DNA of 64,000 nt from contig NDFF03000116.1 of assembly GCA_002150815.3 (NCBI GenBank), positions 124,001 to 188,000 on the forward strand, in the 5' to 3' direction. A model generated the notes under the pieces. It saw only the letters and a list, made by a program, of their open reading frames with translations. It had not been told where the DNA came from and did no database searches. This DNA comes from Grammothele lineata (Eukaryota > Basidiomycota > Agaricomycetes > Polyporales > Polyporaceae). Positions 22,451-36,131 of the stretch are shown piece by piece; within the stretch, counting starts at the first letter, position 1; the number at the start of each line of letters is the position of its first letter. Position numbers and translations under genes: made by a program.

Positions 22451-25400
22451 TCGGTTTTGGAAGTGGTGATGGCGGGAACGGGCGTCCCATGAAAAAACTG
22501 CCTGCTATGGAGGGAAGGGGGGGGATGGGGGGAGGGGCTTGGCGGCTGCGTCGTCGATCCCCCGGGCGAGTCGGTGCTGGTGGTCTACAGGCATACTCAG
22601 AAAGTTACGTTGGGCTGGGGGAATCTGGAAGAGGCGAGGCGGGCGCGCTGCGGAAGCTACCGGGCTGGAGATCGTGGGCCGGCCGCTCTCGCACGCGAGA
22701 TTTTCTCGAACGGAGTCGATGGTTAATGGTAATGGTTGTCGGACGTGCCCAATTTTGCGCTTCAAATAAGCTCGGTTGGAGATTGCGCTGATCTCGCCGC
22801 GGGGATGCCCGGCCACCGAGTCCTTGGGCTTGGCACCGTCGGTTTGGTGAAGACGATGGTAGGAGGCTTACGGGCGAGATGGAGCAGATACCTAGCTTGC
22901 TAGCTTGCTGCAGCACGCTCGCGCGTGTTCCACTTCTGCTGGCACGCGCTGCCGCAGCGTAGCCGGCCCCTCCGGTCGAAGTCGCGGAGCTCAGCAAACT
23001 TACTAGGAATCATTGAGAGTTCTAGCAGGTAGCATGGTGAACCTGTCGGGCCGCGAACCCGGGTGTTCCGGCGATAGATGCCCCATGGTGTCATGGTGCG
23101 TGGCGGCCATTGAGCGACCGTTAGTTCGTGCTGCAGATTCGTCATCGCCCCGCCATGTCTAGGGGAGCCTAGCCTGAGTTTTCATGCCGTGTGGGTATCT
23201 GGAATTCGGTTAGCGTCGATGCGTACCTCCTAATCCACACTCTCGCGCACCTCGCTTGCAAGAGAGTTTGCTACTGAATTATCTGGCGTCGCGAGTAACT
23301 CAGTAGGGGGGCATTGTCGGCCACAACCACGACATTTATGCAACCAGTGGAACTCACCACACGTAACTCAGGAGAGCCGAAGCCACAGCGGGGTTTGTCC
23401 ACGAGAGAGCCGTGTCGGATTCGGCCGAACTCAATCAACGTTCGCCGGGAGAAGAGACGGCGGTGCCTCAAACGTCTGGTGGACGGGCGCTCCCGGAGGG
23501 AACCATGAGCGCTAGCCGCCCGGGTCGAGGCCGTGGGTCTGCCGGTCGTGTGGAATTCCCATGGCGGGTCGACCTTGGCCCGCGTCTATGCGAGCTCTCC
23601 TCAACTTCTGCAAGTTCTTGATCGGCGTCATGACTGGTCTGTGGTGGACTCCAGGTCACGCTCGGCGCCTCGCCTATTGTTATCTCTGCGCACTGAATGT
23701 CTGTCTTTCTAGGTGCCGCTGCCCTCGACGGAGCTGCTCTTCTTGCTCTGACGTGTCAGCGTGGGCCGCATGTCTTCAGTGCTTAGCGGTCCCCGAAAAA
23801 CAAACATTCCCCGCACGCAAGCGCACAACATACTATAGGACCCATTTACCTTGGGCGATAAACGACCGTCGTCCACGCAGGTACGTGCCTCGTTGAACAG
23901 CGACCGCCGAAGACGCGAAGCGTCCGCTAAGCCTCGACACCGCCAGCCAGCCCATAGCCTGGCGCAACGCTAGGTTCAGGGGTCTGAACGTTCTTTCGGG
24001 ACGCACGGCCGCGCGAGTCTCAGACGACGCCGCCTCCCCCACACACACACCACCGACGCCCGCGCCAGCGCGGCGAGTCGCTCCTGCCGCGCATCCGCCG
24101 CCGCCATGGCGCCGGGGAGCCAGCGCGGGCCCGGCGTGATATCGATGTTCGTGGACGCTCCGTGCTGTGATGCATCACGAGCGGGTGGGGGCGGCGCGCC
24201 CGCGGGGCCCTCGGCGTCGCCGGAACCGTGCATGCTCGACGTTGGGCCGTCTGGCTCTCCGCGCGCAGCTCTTGACGGAGCCGGAACGATTTTCCAGGTT
24301 CTGGCATGCGGATGGTTGACGCGTCCGTCACATTGCTCGGCTGCAGCGGCCGAGCGTCCAGGGCGCGTGGGATCGCGAGGGCTAACGGAGGACGCTTATG
24401 TGAAGGTGCGTGTTGCGTCTAACACGCGCGCCGATGACAACGATAGTGACGGTCCTATATCTCTATAGGAGGGTATATACGAGGCGGCTGTCTACCCCTG
24501 GCGGCGGCGGCGGCGCGTTGGTGACGCACCAGAACGGCTAACGCACTCTTGCCAAGCATGGCTGCTAGCGGCGAATGGGCCTCACTCAGGAAGATTCAGC
24601 CCGCAGCCCAAGACCTGAGGCGGGTACGATTGGTGTGGCCCCGGGGCGCACTCCTGCCGCTCAAGAGCCCGTCGACGAAAACGAGCTCTTTTTCTGGGCG
24701 GCGGTGTCCTGTGTGCGTGGAGTGCACCGTCACCGGGGGCATTCGCCTTCGCTCCGCCCGTCGCCTGGATAGGCTCTCGAAGCCCGAAGAACCAGGCGAA
24801 TGTCGTACCTCGCCGGCGCTTCCCGGCACTGCGCCCGCGCACCACTGAATGCCGAATCCCGTGCTTGCGAGACACTCGCAGCGAGCCCGAACATACTGGC
24901 CTCTTCCCCTCGGTATTTCGAATCACCCGCTATGGACACGCACGCATTCGAACCACCCGGCCCCACGCTCGCGTCCCGCGCACACTCCGCGACCGCGCGC
25001 CAGCCACCCGCGAACGTTGGCGGGCGGCTGCGCGGGAGCGCATCAACTATGGCGTCCCTCTTTTCATTGCGGCCCGGAGCGTCGGCTCGCTGGGGATCAC
25101 ATCGAGCTGCGCCAGCGTTGGCGATGTCGCGCGGTTGTCAACGCACGGTGCGCGCACGGCGAGGGTGCATGTCCGAGCCCGTCTTTGCCTGTGGAGTCTC
25201 TGCGACCCGGCTGGGCGGAGACTCTGGCGCGATGTCTGACGGAGTTCAGCTTAGCGCGGACGTCCGCTCGCGCTGTCCCGCGAGGCATGGTCCATGCACA
25301 CGTACGTTTTTTTTGGATTTCGCGATCGTGCGCCTGGTGAAGGGTCGAGCTGACGACATGACAGGCTTGTTTGAGGGACGGAGGACTCAAGCGTCGTTGT

Positions 25401-28400
25401 GGCGTTGGATCAATGAATCTTGAACAGAGATGGAGCACCCACATGACCGCGTAATCTAGTTTTGAACCCCCGGTGTGGCATGCGTGTCCTAACCGGTGTT
25501 CTGTGGCTGAAAGATCTCAACGCCTTCTCGAAATACGGTCGTGTCAACCGACCCATCTAAATCTCGACGGACGAGCTCCCAGCTCGAGCCCGCACCGATT
25601 CTCATTCAACCACCCACAATTTGACTGTCCCCGGCATTGTTTCCCAGATGGGTAGGTCCACTTCCACATCCGTCCGAGGACCAGCTGGGGCTCATTGCGT
25701 ATTCATGATCAGATCTCCCGATCTCTGTTCGCATCGAGACGAGGCTTCTGCCGAGCGCGCTGTTAGAACCTTGTTCACGCGCGCGGAAGCAATCCCGTAG
25801 TGGCTCAAGCACCCGCTGCTGCCGCCCCGCGCGAGGCCAGCCCGGGGCGAGCTTGACCCCGGCGCACGGCGGGCGGGGGTCGCCATCTCGCGCGCCGAAT
25901 GCCGTCTGTTGCCGTTGCGATTCTTCAGTGTCAGAAAAAAAGATGCAGGCGCAAAGTAATTTCTACCTCATCACGGTTCCCTGAGCGCGGCCGCACCGTC
26001 TAACGCTCCACCATCTGGCCGTCAACGCGCCACCGGCCACTCACAGCACGTCGCGCCCTCGACCTTCCCCGCCGCGCCCCCTCCCCCTCTCGCGCTGCAT
26101 CCCGATTGGGTCAGGAACCGATTAATTGCCATGCCGTCCTGACGAATGCCCGGAGACTCCGGACCACGCACAGACAAACGAACGTGCAGAGGAACCTGCT
26201 GCACTCGGACGAGCGGGTCAATGGTTGTTGCGCAAGAGTTCCCGCCGCTCTGCTATCTGCTTACGTGTTTCTGGCCTGGCAGCGCCCTTCGTGGCTTCTA
26301 TATGCGGGGTTCCCGTGTCGATTTGCGCCCCGTGTTTTGCAGAACTTAGAAGGGCTCTCCTCTCGGTAGGTTGTCTCTCGACGATCGACTATCTCAGGAC
26401 TGACTGAGACGAGTAACTGGATTGCTTTTGCAGGACTTTTATTGCCGGCAGAGCGCGGTCGCGAAATAATGTGATTGTGGGAGGACGGAACGATCTTCCT
26501 GCATATTCCCACACAACGGGCGGGTTGAGGCCGAAATCAACACCCTCATCCCCTCGGCCCGACTTTTGCCATACGACGCGGCGCAACAAACCATAAGGCC
26601 CTAGGCAAGATGTATAAATTCTGCACATGATTATCAGCCCGCGTGAAAGCTAACTCGGGTACCAAAATGCGCCGAGACGCGTTCGGTCGGTCCACTGCGG
26701 GCCCCGACCGGCAACCCAACGTCATGGGTTTATTCCCCGGCGAACGGAAGGCTTGGAGCACTCCTGGGGTTTCTCGAGATGATGCGCTCCCTTTCTCGCC
26801 CCCCTTCTCAATCGAGCCCGTATGCGAGTAGAGCGTTGCTCAAACGAGCGCGGGCGGGGGTGGCGTCCGGCAAATTCCGGGGACTTTTCTTTTCGCCTGG
26901 TGGAGATGTGGCGCTAGACGAGGTACGAGGACAACTTTGTTGCTTTCATCCAAGCTCAATAATGTTGATGGACTAAGTAGCGTGCACAGCCCCGCGCACG
27001 AGCTGTGCGCTAGCTTGGCGCGATCCGGTCCCGCGTTGTGTTCAGTGCCCGCCGCTTCAGCGCTGGAAGACAAACGATGTGGAAACGAACATCGTATGTG
27101 TAAGCCAGCTTGGTACCCCATCCAACTCAATCTCCGTAGGAAGAACGCGACCAGATGGACGACGGATGGATCGATGACGACGCGTCCCTCGCAAGGGGGC
27201 CTATCCGCGGCCTCGCTCCCGCGCCCCGGACGCCTATCGAAACCTACGCATTGACAGGTCCATCGTCCGCGGGGCACGATCGTGGCCCCGCGTGGTGTGA
27301 CGTGTGGCCGGGATGGCCGCAGGTTGAGTGGGGCCTTCTTTCCGACCGACCGAACCCCAAGCAGCTGCGGTCGCGCCCGTTTGTGGGGGATTCGAACTCG
27401 AAGTTTAGCCTCGCGGGAGGACGCGTCGAATGCGGAGCACTTCGCTGCGTCCAAACCTCACGGGCGCGGCCTGCTCGCGTCCGACTCTCGCATGCACTGG
27501 GGGGCTGGACGGCATGTCCAGGAGACCGGCGGGAACGTGCGCGGCGGAGGAGCTGGTCCGCCGACGAATGATCAGATGGCAAGTGGAGGCGGCGCTGCGG
27601 GAAGACGTGGACTTGATATTCTCTTCGGCTCCAGGTCTGAGCAAGCTCTGCACGTGGAGCCCTCATCTTATGTCGGTCAGACGTTCTCGAAGGGCCCTGG
27701 ATGGGTGGTTCGATGCTGAGTAAAGCGCTGATCTTGCCTGGGGACCTTTGACGAACGCCTGACACCAGTGCACTTGGGTAGGTAGTATCTGATACATCCT
27801 CCAGGTATCAGGCGATTGTGGGTGACTCGCCCTAGAGCTGCGCAGTGTTCGCGACCGCAACGGCGGAGGGCGTGAATCGCTTCTGCTCCAGTTACCAGTG
27901 AGTCTTAGCACCGCGCCTCGTGCGCCTCTTCTTTCTCCGGTAAGCCTCATTGCTGCCCTCTGTGGTATGTGCTTAATCCCTTTCTCCTCTTCTCGCTACC
28001 GCTCAACATACTGCCGTCGGATCACGCATGTTTCAGACTTTAAGCTCTGAGCTCGTCCAAGAGGCTGACGCAAATTCATACAGCACGGCCTGTCCTCCTT
28101 TGGCAGAACGGTTAGGTTCCGTCCCTGATATCTTGCGATTGGAAGCTAGCACCCGGGGACGTTCGCCGCTAGGCTCAGGCATTCTGTTCTATCGCGAACT
28201 CATTCGCAGAGCCATCTCAAGAACCCCGCAAGCCACGCTTTATCATAGGCGGCCTGTGGAGCGGTACGAGTTCTGCTCTCCATTCTACGGCGACACTCAA
28301 AGCTAAAAAATGTCAGCAAGGGGCCCACGAGGTCGGCTATGTCATTCTGCGGATTACAACGAGGCGCGACTCGGAGGGAGAAAGAGGGGGGCTGACGGAC

Positions 28401-28777
28401 CATCGTGCCACCCGTATCTCGACGCCTCGGGTCTCCTCGGGCCCGTTGGGCCCCAAGCTTCACCGTTGTCGTTTCACATCCATACTCCGGTGTCTAAACG
28501 TTCAGATTCGTCTCGGTTGTACGTGTACAGGAAAGTCATGGGTCCCCAGCCTGTCCATCCCACCAGGAGCACGAGACTCGGAAACGGGTCGACGGCGCGA
28601 TCGTCGATCAACCGGAGCGCATGTAAAGCACTGGAACGTGGCCACCTCTGGCCAGTGAGCACCACCGCCGCCTTCGCACAAGCCACCAATGGGACGACAT
28701 CCACTCTCGTCAGGCTCTACCGGAGCTACACCCTCACAGCCCGAATCTTGAGCTTGGGACTCGATCTGGGCTTCGGA

Positions 28778-28800
28778 CCCTGCACCCTGCACCCTGCACC
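28778..28800. repeat. CCCTGCA heptanucleotide repeat, three copies
   Basis: Three 7-bp units in tandem within non-coding DNA. Confidence 0.85.
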
Positions 28801-31800
28801 GTGCGCCATCCTGGCCCGCCGGCTTATCTGCGTTTGCTCCGCGCCCCCCTCGAGGCCGCTCGAAGGCTTGGTGGTTTTGGTACCCGCGCGCACGCCACCG
28901 CGGTCGCTTCCGCGGTGCGTCGGGGACAGCTCATGCACGGAAGACCTGTGCAGGGCGACGCACGAGCCAATTTGTGCGCGAAGACGGCCGCCGAGGGGCG
29001 AAGGGGTTGGGTTCAGCGGCCTTCGTTTCGCGCGTTCGTGTGGCTCAGCGAGCGGTCGGTGGTGGTAGGGCAGGCGGTCCTCTGCGTTCTCCGCCCGGGA
29101 GGACCGGAGACGGGGCCGAGGGCCTTTGGAGGACAATGATAACGGTCAGCGGGGCGAACGAGCGTCCGCTGGAGGTTGTTTCGTCTATCCGGTGGTGGTA
29201 GGAGCATATCCACTGAACGAGCGTCCAGTCACCAGACCGATCTGCTGGGTGCAGCGCACAGCCTGCGGGCAATGTGCCACGCCCTTGGGACGCATCTCTT
29301 CGGATCTCGAGTCTGGTGCGGAAACCTTCTAAGTCCAGGCAAGCCTATGTCTATTCGCGAAAGAAAGAGAACTCACCACTGCGCTCACGAATCCCACTTT
29401 ACAAGTCCGCCCGTGCCCTGCACGCAACACGACTTCCACACGCGTTCCCGCAACGCACCTTTCCCTCTCAATCTGGTCCGCGGTGCCCACACGAAGGTCG
29501 AAGATAGGCCCGGGCGCGGGGCGAGAAGGTCGCAGATCAGGCAGCGATCCTGCCAATCCGTCGCCCGACCCCCGGCCTCCCCGCCGCTGTTCGCCGGGGC
29601 CCACCGCCGCGTCCCCGCCAGCAGCAGCACCCGCCACTGCCCGCCCTCCGCTGTCAGCCCGGCTTTCAAATATTTCCTTCCCGGCGGCGAGAGGATGCCA
29701 TCCATTTCCCTGATCTCTTGGGCTTCCAGGAGGACGGCGGGGTTCCGAGGCCTGACACGATCACGACGACGTCGACGTCGACGCCGGGGACGACGGCGTC
29801 GTGCGGCTACCTGGCATGGCATAGCGACTAGCCGGTCCCTGGCGGGGACCCAGCGAGCACTGTCCGCCATCGCGCTCGCCGCCCGCCGCGGGAGCCTCCC
29901 GTGCTCGGCTCCTGGACGGACGGGATCGTCGGGCCTGGGCGGAGGGGCGGATGCGGCGTCGCTGTTCCTCGGGGCCCCCGCGGGCCCTTCCCGGGCCGTA
30001 CTGGAAGCGCGTGCGCGAGGGGAGGCGGCGGCGGCGGGGCGGGAGGGGCAGGGGGAGGTGTGGCGGCGGCCTGGGGATGGGCCTGGTGTACGTGTGCTCA
30101 GAGTCGTGTGCTCGGTGTAGAGGCTGGCCTTGCGTTGCGGGGGCTATGAGAGTCAAGTGTGATCTAAGCATACGCATTGAGAATCGTGAAAGAGAATTTC
30201 GTACGGCGTAAAAGAGACACCAGAGGATGAACGTGGCGCAGTGTGCGCTCGCTCGTCGTGACAACCGGAGATCATCGTAAGGAAGAACAGCCAATCTTCT
30301 TGCGATATATGAGGGTGGATATCAGAAAACTACATAGTGGGATTGAGCGTCCGGCATAACTTCATGACGCTGTCCTCTTTGCCGAGCATAATTTGAATCA
30401 GGTGCCCACTAAACGCGTGAGGCTTACAGCGGTGTGCTAGAATACCCGAAGCGCGCTGGACGAGTGCTAGGAAACAATGTGGATGACTGTCCTCCAGGAC
30501 TGCCGATTCTCCTGGGGTGGTTAGAGGTACGAAGCTTATTGTGAGGGTGGCATGTAAAGGTAGTATCTCAGCGTTGAATATTTCCTTTTCGGAGCAGATC
30601 GGAAGAAGTTCCGAGCGGCAAGGGGTCGCCCGACGATCCCGAAGCCATGCATCACGTGAGTGACCGGCGCCCGATGAACACGACCGTCGCTCCGACGACG
30701 GACACTTCAACACGCACAGCGACGCACTGGTTCGAACTTTTTCATTTTACCCGCTCAACCACGAGAGAAATGCCTCCAAGACAGGATTCGAATGCTCGCG
30801 CATATGATCTCAGTATGCGTCGGGGGTAGGAAACGCGCTTTGTACATCGGCCGCCTGCCAGAGATTCAACTTGCATAGCACAGCGCACAGTGGTGAGTAC
30901 TAATACACGGAGTATCGTCGGTTAGTTATGGTTGAACATTGAAATCCTATCAAACTTCGTGGCAGATCACTTGGAAACCAGACTGGACAGTGGACGCATG
31001 TAAAACTCCCTGAACGGCTCCCCGGTTGAATGCGCCTTCTATCTACGGTCCGGATGTCCATCGATGGTCGTGGACCTAATCCCGCGTTCATTACTCAGAC
31101 AATCGATTCAGCGAAGCCACTGACGCACGTCTCATCTCGAGTCATGGATGGGGCGGCGTCCAGAATCTCCGGGCTGGCCGCTCACCAGTGATGGACGTCC
31201 ACGTCAACTAAAGCTACCCTGGGCCCTAGAGGACGCCTACGCCAGCCACAATCCTCACACAGCTCGGACCGGGTTGCCGCAAGACGCGGCAGCGCTATCT
31301 GAAACTCCGCTCGGCGGTATGTTTGACGCATTGTCGCTCCGCTCGCTATGGTCATGCTCACTGCTCGGCTGGCGTTCTTGTGGTTTTTGAGTGCTCCTTG
31401 AGTGCTCCTAGCGGCACGCTTGGCCTATCTTCTGCGCTACACCGCAGACGCTAGGCTGCGTCTGTGTGTCCAGAGCGTGATACACGTACAAGTCTACCTG
31501 GTCTAGAAGCTGTAATTCAAGCGTTGCTAGGGAGATAACCACGCATGAACGGCGTGTTGTACGTAGCATCCAGACATGGAACCGTGTGGAATCAGGTATT
31601 GAGACGATGGCATTCAGTCCTCAAGATGTCGTCTCGTACTCACTGTGGTAAGTGGTCTAGTACCCGGCCATGTCATCTGAGCGCTGAAGATCGTGGATAA
31701 GCACTAGGCATTGTGCCCATGATATGATACTTGCCGTTACCATCGACACTGGTCTTTCCATGCGGTATCTGCGCCTTTGATGTATCTGCTCTCTTTTCGT

Positions 31801-32724
31801 TTCACAATGAACCCCTTGACGTTCATCCCATGCTTACCGGCGTAGTCCCGCAATGCGGCGCCAAGGGCCGAGATGGATAGAAGACGTCATCAACGTATTC
31901 AGGGGGCGGAATCTCCCCAGGTGACGCAGGAAGTGACATCCCCACCAGCCACTGACTTTCTTTAGACGTGAGTTTGGCGTGTCTCCTGTTTCCTATACCC
32001 CAATCTGAAAGACAGCGGTCTACCGCCCCCAATGCTCACACAAGTGCGTCTGTGGACCATTCCTTGGGCATGCATTACAACCGCCCTCTGTTTCCCGGCC
32101 CGAAGCAGATATTGTTCATTGCCGCAGCTCAGGGTTTCAGTGATCCGGCCAGATGGATCTTCTGTGGTTACATCTTCGACACTGTGGCCATTCAAACGCC
32201 ACGAATGTACAAAAGTCTCCAGCAACGCATGAGGCCACATTCCGTCTCAGCGATTTACGGAGGTAATGTGGTTTGTGTCCTCGGACGCCCGAGACAGCAC
32301 CGCGGCGCGGGCTCACGCGCACGGGCAACGTGACGGCAGCCCGAGGCCCCAAAGTACTGATCGACTCTTCCCGGGAATACGCATGTCCGTCAGCTGCCGG
32401 CTTCCATGACTTCCTGGCCACAATGCGTGTGGTCGTGCAGTCACTCTAGCCTTGTCGAGCCATCGCTCAGCTCTATACCCCTGCATCTGATCCCACAGGG
32501 GATACGCTTATATACCGACAGTAAGCACATCGAACGATACAAGCGAATAGAAACTCACTCCAGACCTCAAACTCCGATAACGGAAGCTTTCTAGAATTAA
32601 TAGGTGCGCTCCGTTCACATCCGATATAGGCCGGGGACCCCGCTTCTAAATCCTAGGACAGCCTGCCACGAACACTGCCTCGGCAGATCTGACCCGTTCT
32701 CCCCCCTCGGCGCCTTGGCGATTG

Positions 32725-32730
32725 TATAAA
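32725..32730 (+). promoter_or_regulatory. TATA box of the F-box-like gene
   Basis: TATAAA lies 68 bases upstream of the ATG at 32793, a fitting distance for a short fungal 5' UTR. Confidence 0.5.
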
Positions 32731-32792
32731 CAGCCTCGTCGGGCTATGCAGCCGAACCTTCCGCTCTCCCCCGCAACTGCGCCCAGTACACG

Positions 32793-34139
32793 ATGGTCCC
32801 GACCTTCCCTCTCAACGTCCTCGACATGGTAATCGCGTGGGTGGATGACCACGAGACGTTGTGCAATTGCGCCTTGACGTGTCGCAGGTTTGTGCCTGCG
32901 ACGCGCCAAGACCTGTTTCGCTGCGTTCTCATACGGACGCGTGCCAAGTTCGACTACATACGCACTTGCGGAGATACGTCCGCCATCGCGCCATATCTCC
33001 AGATTTTGTACCTCAGCGACGACGACGAACGACCTTGGATACACGTATTCCCCCTAACCTTCCCGAAGCACCTCTACAACGTTCATCGCCTTACGTTACA
33101 AAACCTACAGTTCGATAGGTATCCTCTACATCCACGAAGCTTCTTTACATTTGGGCGCTCCCTTGCCTCCCTTACCACGTTGACGATAGCCCAGGGGAAG
33201 TTCCACGACTTCGGAGAGTTCCAGTGGCTCATAGGCGCCATGACGAAACTCACTCGCCTTACGATCGAGAGGGTGGGCTTCTTGCTGGCCCCACTCTACA
33301 CCGGTTCTTCGCACCCTCCTCCGTGTCCGCCCCTTCATGCTTTTTGGTTTGACTCAGAGAGCGATGGGGCGGTCACCGCTGTGGCGGAGTGGCTGCTGCA
33401 TCCGATTTCCAGGGCTGGGCAGGAAACATCTCTTGGTCGGACCACTGGGTCTACGGAGTCTGCGGCTCAGAGCATTCGAGATCTTCAACTCTGGAAGCAA
33501 GACCCAGGCGACATTCCAGCTGTGCAGAGGGTTCTCATATCTCTGAGCTCGGCTTTGGAGCAATTCGAACTATCTATTCGCCACTGGACACGAGGTGGCT
33601 TACGGTGTTCTTTCGTTACCTACTTTGTTACATCCTGACTTGGTTCCTCTACAGACATCGGCCTTGATCTGGCTCCCAATACTGAGCTAAAGGAATTGCA
33701 CGTATGGGACATCAATCCTGTCTCGTACCCTGCCCTGCCGACCGTCCTCCGCACTATTTCCTGCCCTGCGCGTCTCAGGAATCTCTCACTCTATCTGAAC
33801 CTCACGACGTCTGGAGAACTTCCCGTGCCGGAGGCTTACTGGAGAGAGACGCTAAACAACATCTTGGAGAATGCCTTCTCGGGGCTCACCTCGTTCAGCA
33901 TCTGGCTGCGACCTCCTGATCTCCCGCCTCCTGATTACGCTGTAGACCGCCTGGCGCTGATAAACGTGGTCAAAAGCTGGATGCCTGGGGTGCTCTCCGA
34001 TGTTCTCTCCGTCCGACCTTGGTTCACCCTCCGAGACTCCAACCCTTCCTTCCTACCCCTCTTTCCTTTACTTTCTCCAACGCCCGGCGACGGAGGCGGC
34101 CAGTGCACCTGCGCCACCTCCCAATGCGAACCACAATAG
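32793..34139 (+). CDS. F-box-like protein with leucine-rich region
   Basis: Exons 32793-33594 and 33655-34139 join in phase 1 over a 60-nt intron to 428 residues. Residues ~4-40 (FPLNVLDMVIAWVDD, then CALTCRRFVPATRQDLF) match the F-box-like pattern that binds Skp1. The rest has spaced Leu segments such as LRNLSLYLNL and LTRLTIERV, as in the degenerate leucine-rich repeats of basidiomycete F-box proteins. These families act as substrate adaptors of SCF ubiquitin ligases and are often large and lineage-specific; the substrate here is unknown. The C-terminal ~50 residues look less constrained, so the 3' end of the model is less certain. Confidence 0.65.
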
Positions 34140-34534
34140 CTTCCACAGATGTGGCGGCCCCATTCCCCTCTCCATCTCGACATTCTCACAATCCCGCTTC
34201 CTACAGGGTTGTTGGTCCCAGTGTGTCCACAAGCCTCCCCCGAAATACGCGACAGCGGACATCGTCGCTATGGGGACTGTATGGGGCCGGAGAACGGAAT
34301 GTTAGAGCATGCGTCAGGGCGCCGACCACACTGTGATGCCCTCTAGCCCCACCGCCGCGTATCTGGTAAGCATACTCGTCATAGAGCTCGGCATTTTTAC
34401 CCACTGACGCTCGTGCGGTCGCTCCAGAACATCACATTTCCCATTCAACATCTTTCCAAACTTGCAAGCAACGTAGTATCTTACAAGCATTCTAATGATT
34501 CGCGAGCATCATTCTTTTTGGCCATCCTTATGCC
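34140..34534. other. Convergent intergenic interval
   Basis: Lies between the 3' ends of the F-box-like gene (plus) and the M28 peptidase gene (minus). No other feature seen. Confidence 0.55.
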
Positions 34535-36081
34535 TTACCCTGGGAAGGGGAACGTCGCCGGGCTCTTGAATCCGTTTTTTCCCACCGCGCGCACGCCAAA
34601 CGCCACATTATCCTTCGACACCTCCACCGTCACCGTGTTCACCAAGCCCACCGGAATCGCGGTCGTCCAGAACGGCGTGTCCGTCGGCCGCCAGAGCACC
34701 TCGTATCCCTCCAGACCCTCGTCCGTGCCCATCTCCCAACGAAGCGTGCTGTTGTTCGTCAGCACGCTCGTGTCGATCGTGACGTTCTTCGGGGTGCCCG
34801 GCGCGCTCGCGAGGCTCCAGATCGCGGCCATGTTCACGCGCGCGACGCGCGCCGCGAAGTCAAAGTCACAAAACTCGATCAGGTCGCCGAACTGCACGCC
34901 CGTGGCCGGGTCGACGCGCACGTCCTGGTGCTGGTGCGCGAAGTTCTCGTGCGGCTCCGTGAAGCGTGCCGCGGGCCAGCCGCGCTCGAGGAAGGGCTCG
35001 TGGTCGCCCCCGCGGAGGTATCGGTCCAAGCGGTAGATCACGCGCACTGCAGGCGGCGCGCGTGGTGAGGCTGAAGGTTCACGGAAGGGCAAGAGGAAGA
35101 CGCACCGTTCATCTCCGTCGCGGTGTTGGTCGAGACTTCGTCGACGAAGCGCGCGAGCTCGCGCGCCGGGCTGTCGTTCTCGCCGCCCACGGACTCGCGC
35201 GTCGCCGTTTGGCTCGCCGTCTCCGTGGTGGGCATGCCCTGCGCGAAGAGTCGGATGCTGAATGGGTCCTTCGTGCCGTCGTCCGCGGTAGAGCTCCCGA
35301 CGATGTCGTTGGTGAACATGCCCTGAACGTCGGCCCCGGCCGCCTTGAGCTGTCCCGCGAGGAAGTCCGAACCGTACAACCCTTGTTCCTCTCCCGCGAC
35401 CGTCGCCAGGATCATCGTCGCCGCCGGCGGAGGGTGCGCGGCGAAGATCCGGAGGAGCTCAAGCACTACCGCGACCCCCGAAGCGTCGTCGTCCGCGCCG
35501 GGCGCGTCGTCCGTGAAGTTCATGATGTCCGTCACGCGCGAGTCGTAGTGGCCAGTGATGACATAGACGCGGTTCGCGTCGCTCGCGCCCGTGATCGTGG
35601 CTACGACGTCGCTGATGTTCGTCGGCGTCGGGATCCGCGATGCGGGCTGCTGGATGTACGACGGCACGGTAATCGCGATGTGCGGCGCGCCGGCCGCGAG
35701 GGTGCGCATCTCCGCCGCGAGCCAGTCGCGCGCCGCGCCGATCCCGCGCACGGGGTCGGTCTGGTTCGAGAGCGTGTGGCGCGTGCCGAAAGAGACCAGC
35801 TTCGTCACGGTTGCGTTCATCCGCGCCGGGTCGATCTGCGCAAGCATCTTCTTGAGGTCCGCGTTCGGCGCCTGGGGAACGAGCGGACTGCCTTGGCCCA
35901 TGGGCCAAATCGCACTGGCATCGCATGCGCGCGCGAAGACGGGCGGGGGCTGGAGAGTTCCCGAAGAATGGCTGGGCGCCCGAGTCTGGAGCCCCGAAGC
36001 GTGCGCGAGGGAAAGGGAGCCAAGGACGAGTAGGAGAAGGCCTCCAGCGAACTGGGAAAGGTGGAGAGGGCGAGGGAACAT
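34535..36081 (-). CDS. Secreted M28-family zinc aminopeptidase
   Basis: Two exons, 36081-35106 and 35046-34535 (59-nt intron, phase 1), give 495 residues. The N terminus has a signal peptide (basic start, then LLLLVLGSLSLAHA). The peptidase domain shows the M28 metal and catalytic motifs in order: TGHYDSR (zinc His), GADDDASG (bridging Asp), and EEQGLYGS (catalytic Glu and zinc Glu). A further His-rich segment, PHENFAHQHQD, follows the intron. The last ~95 residues (from APGTPKNVTI) resemble a fibronectin-III-like beta domain, as in several secreted fungal M28 enzymes. Likely role: release of N-terminal amino acids from extracellular peptides. Several N-x-S/T sites fit a secreted glycoprotein. 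Confidence 0.88.
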
Positions 36082-36123
36082 CTTGGGACTTTCGCGCGAT
36101 GCTGTCGATTCTTGTCTCTCTAA

Positions 36124-36131
36124 CTTTTATA
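36124..36131 (-). promoter_or_regulatory. TATA box of the M28 peptidase gene
   Basis: TATAAAAG on the minus strand, 43-50 bases before the ATG at 36081, implying a very short 5' UTR. Confidence 0.55.

Larger units (their letters stand above)
22451..32792. other. 10-kb gene-poor interval, mixed composition
   Basis: No gene with a recognisable domain or convincing exon series. I found no reverse transcriptase, integrase or transposase motif, no long terminal repeat and no tRNA that folds properly. The best open frame is a 126-codon minus-strand frame at 30330-30713 with no motif. GC falls toward the right end. The final ~300 bases are the promoter side of the F-box-like gene. Confidence 0.45.

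Noticed and set aside
23020..23080. Box-B-like CCGGGTTCGCGGCCCG on the minus strand suggesting a tRNA
   Set aside because: One T-stem mismatch, no D-arm at the right distance and no matching 5' acceptor strand.
30330..30713. 126-codon minus-strand open frame with fairly natural amino-acid content
   Set aside because: No motif, no TATA box, no neighbouring exons with good splice sites. Not enough to call a gene.
30719..30830. Possible tRNA or SINE on the minus strand (B-box-like TTCGAA motifs and TGGTTGAGCGGG)
   Set aside because: The T-arm stems do not pair, the anticodon stem needs a 9-nt loop, and no acceptor stem could be found. At best a degenerate relic.
17660..32792. Retrotransposon or DNA transposon in the gene-poor tract
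   Set aside because: No reverse transcriptase, integrase, helicase or DDE motif in any frame, and no terminal repeats noticed by eye.
34966..36033. 355-codon open frame antisense to the M28 peptidase
   Set aside because: It is the mirror of a well-supported gene and is built of Arg/Val/Asp codon shadows.
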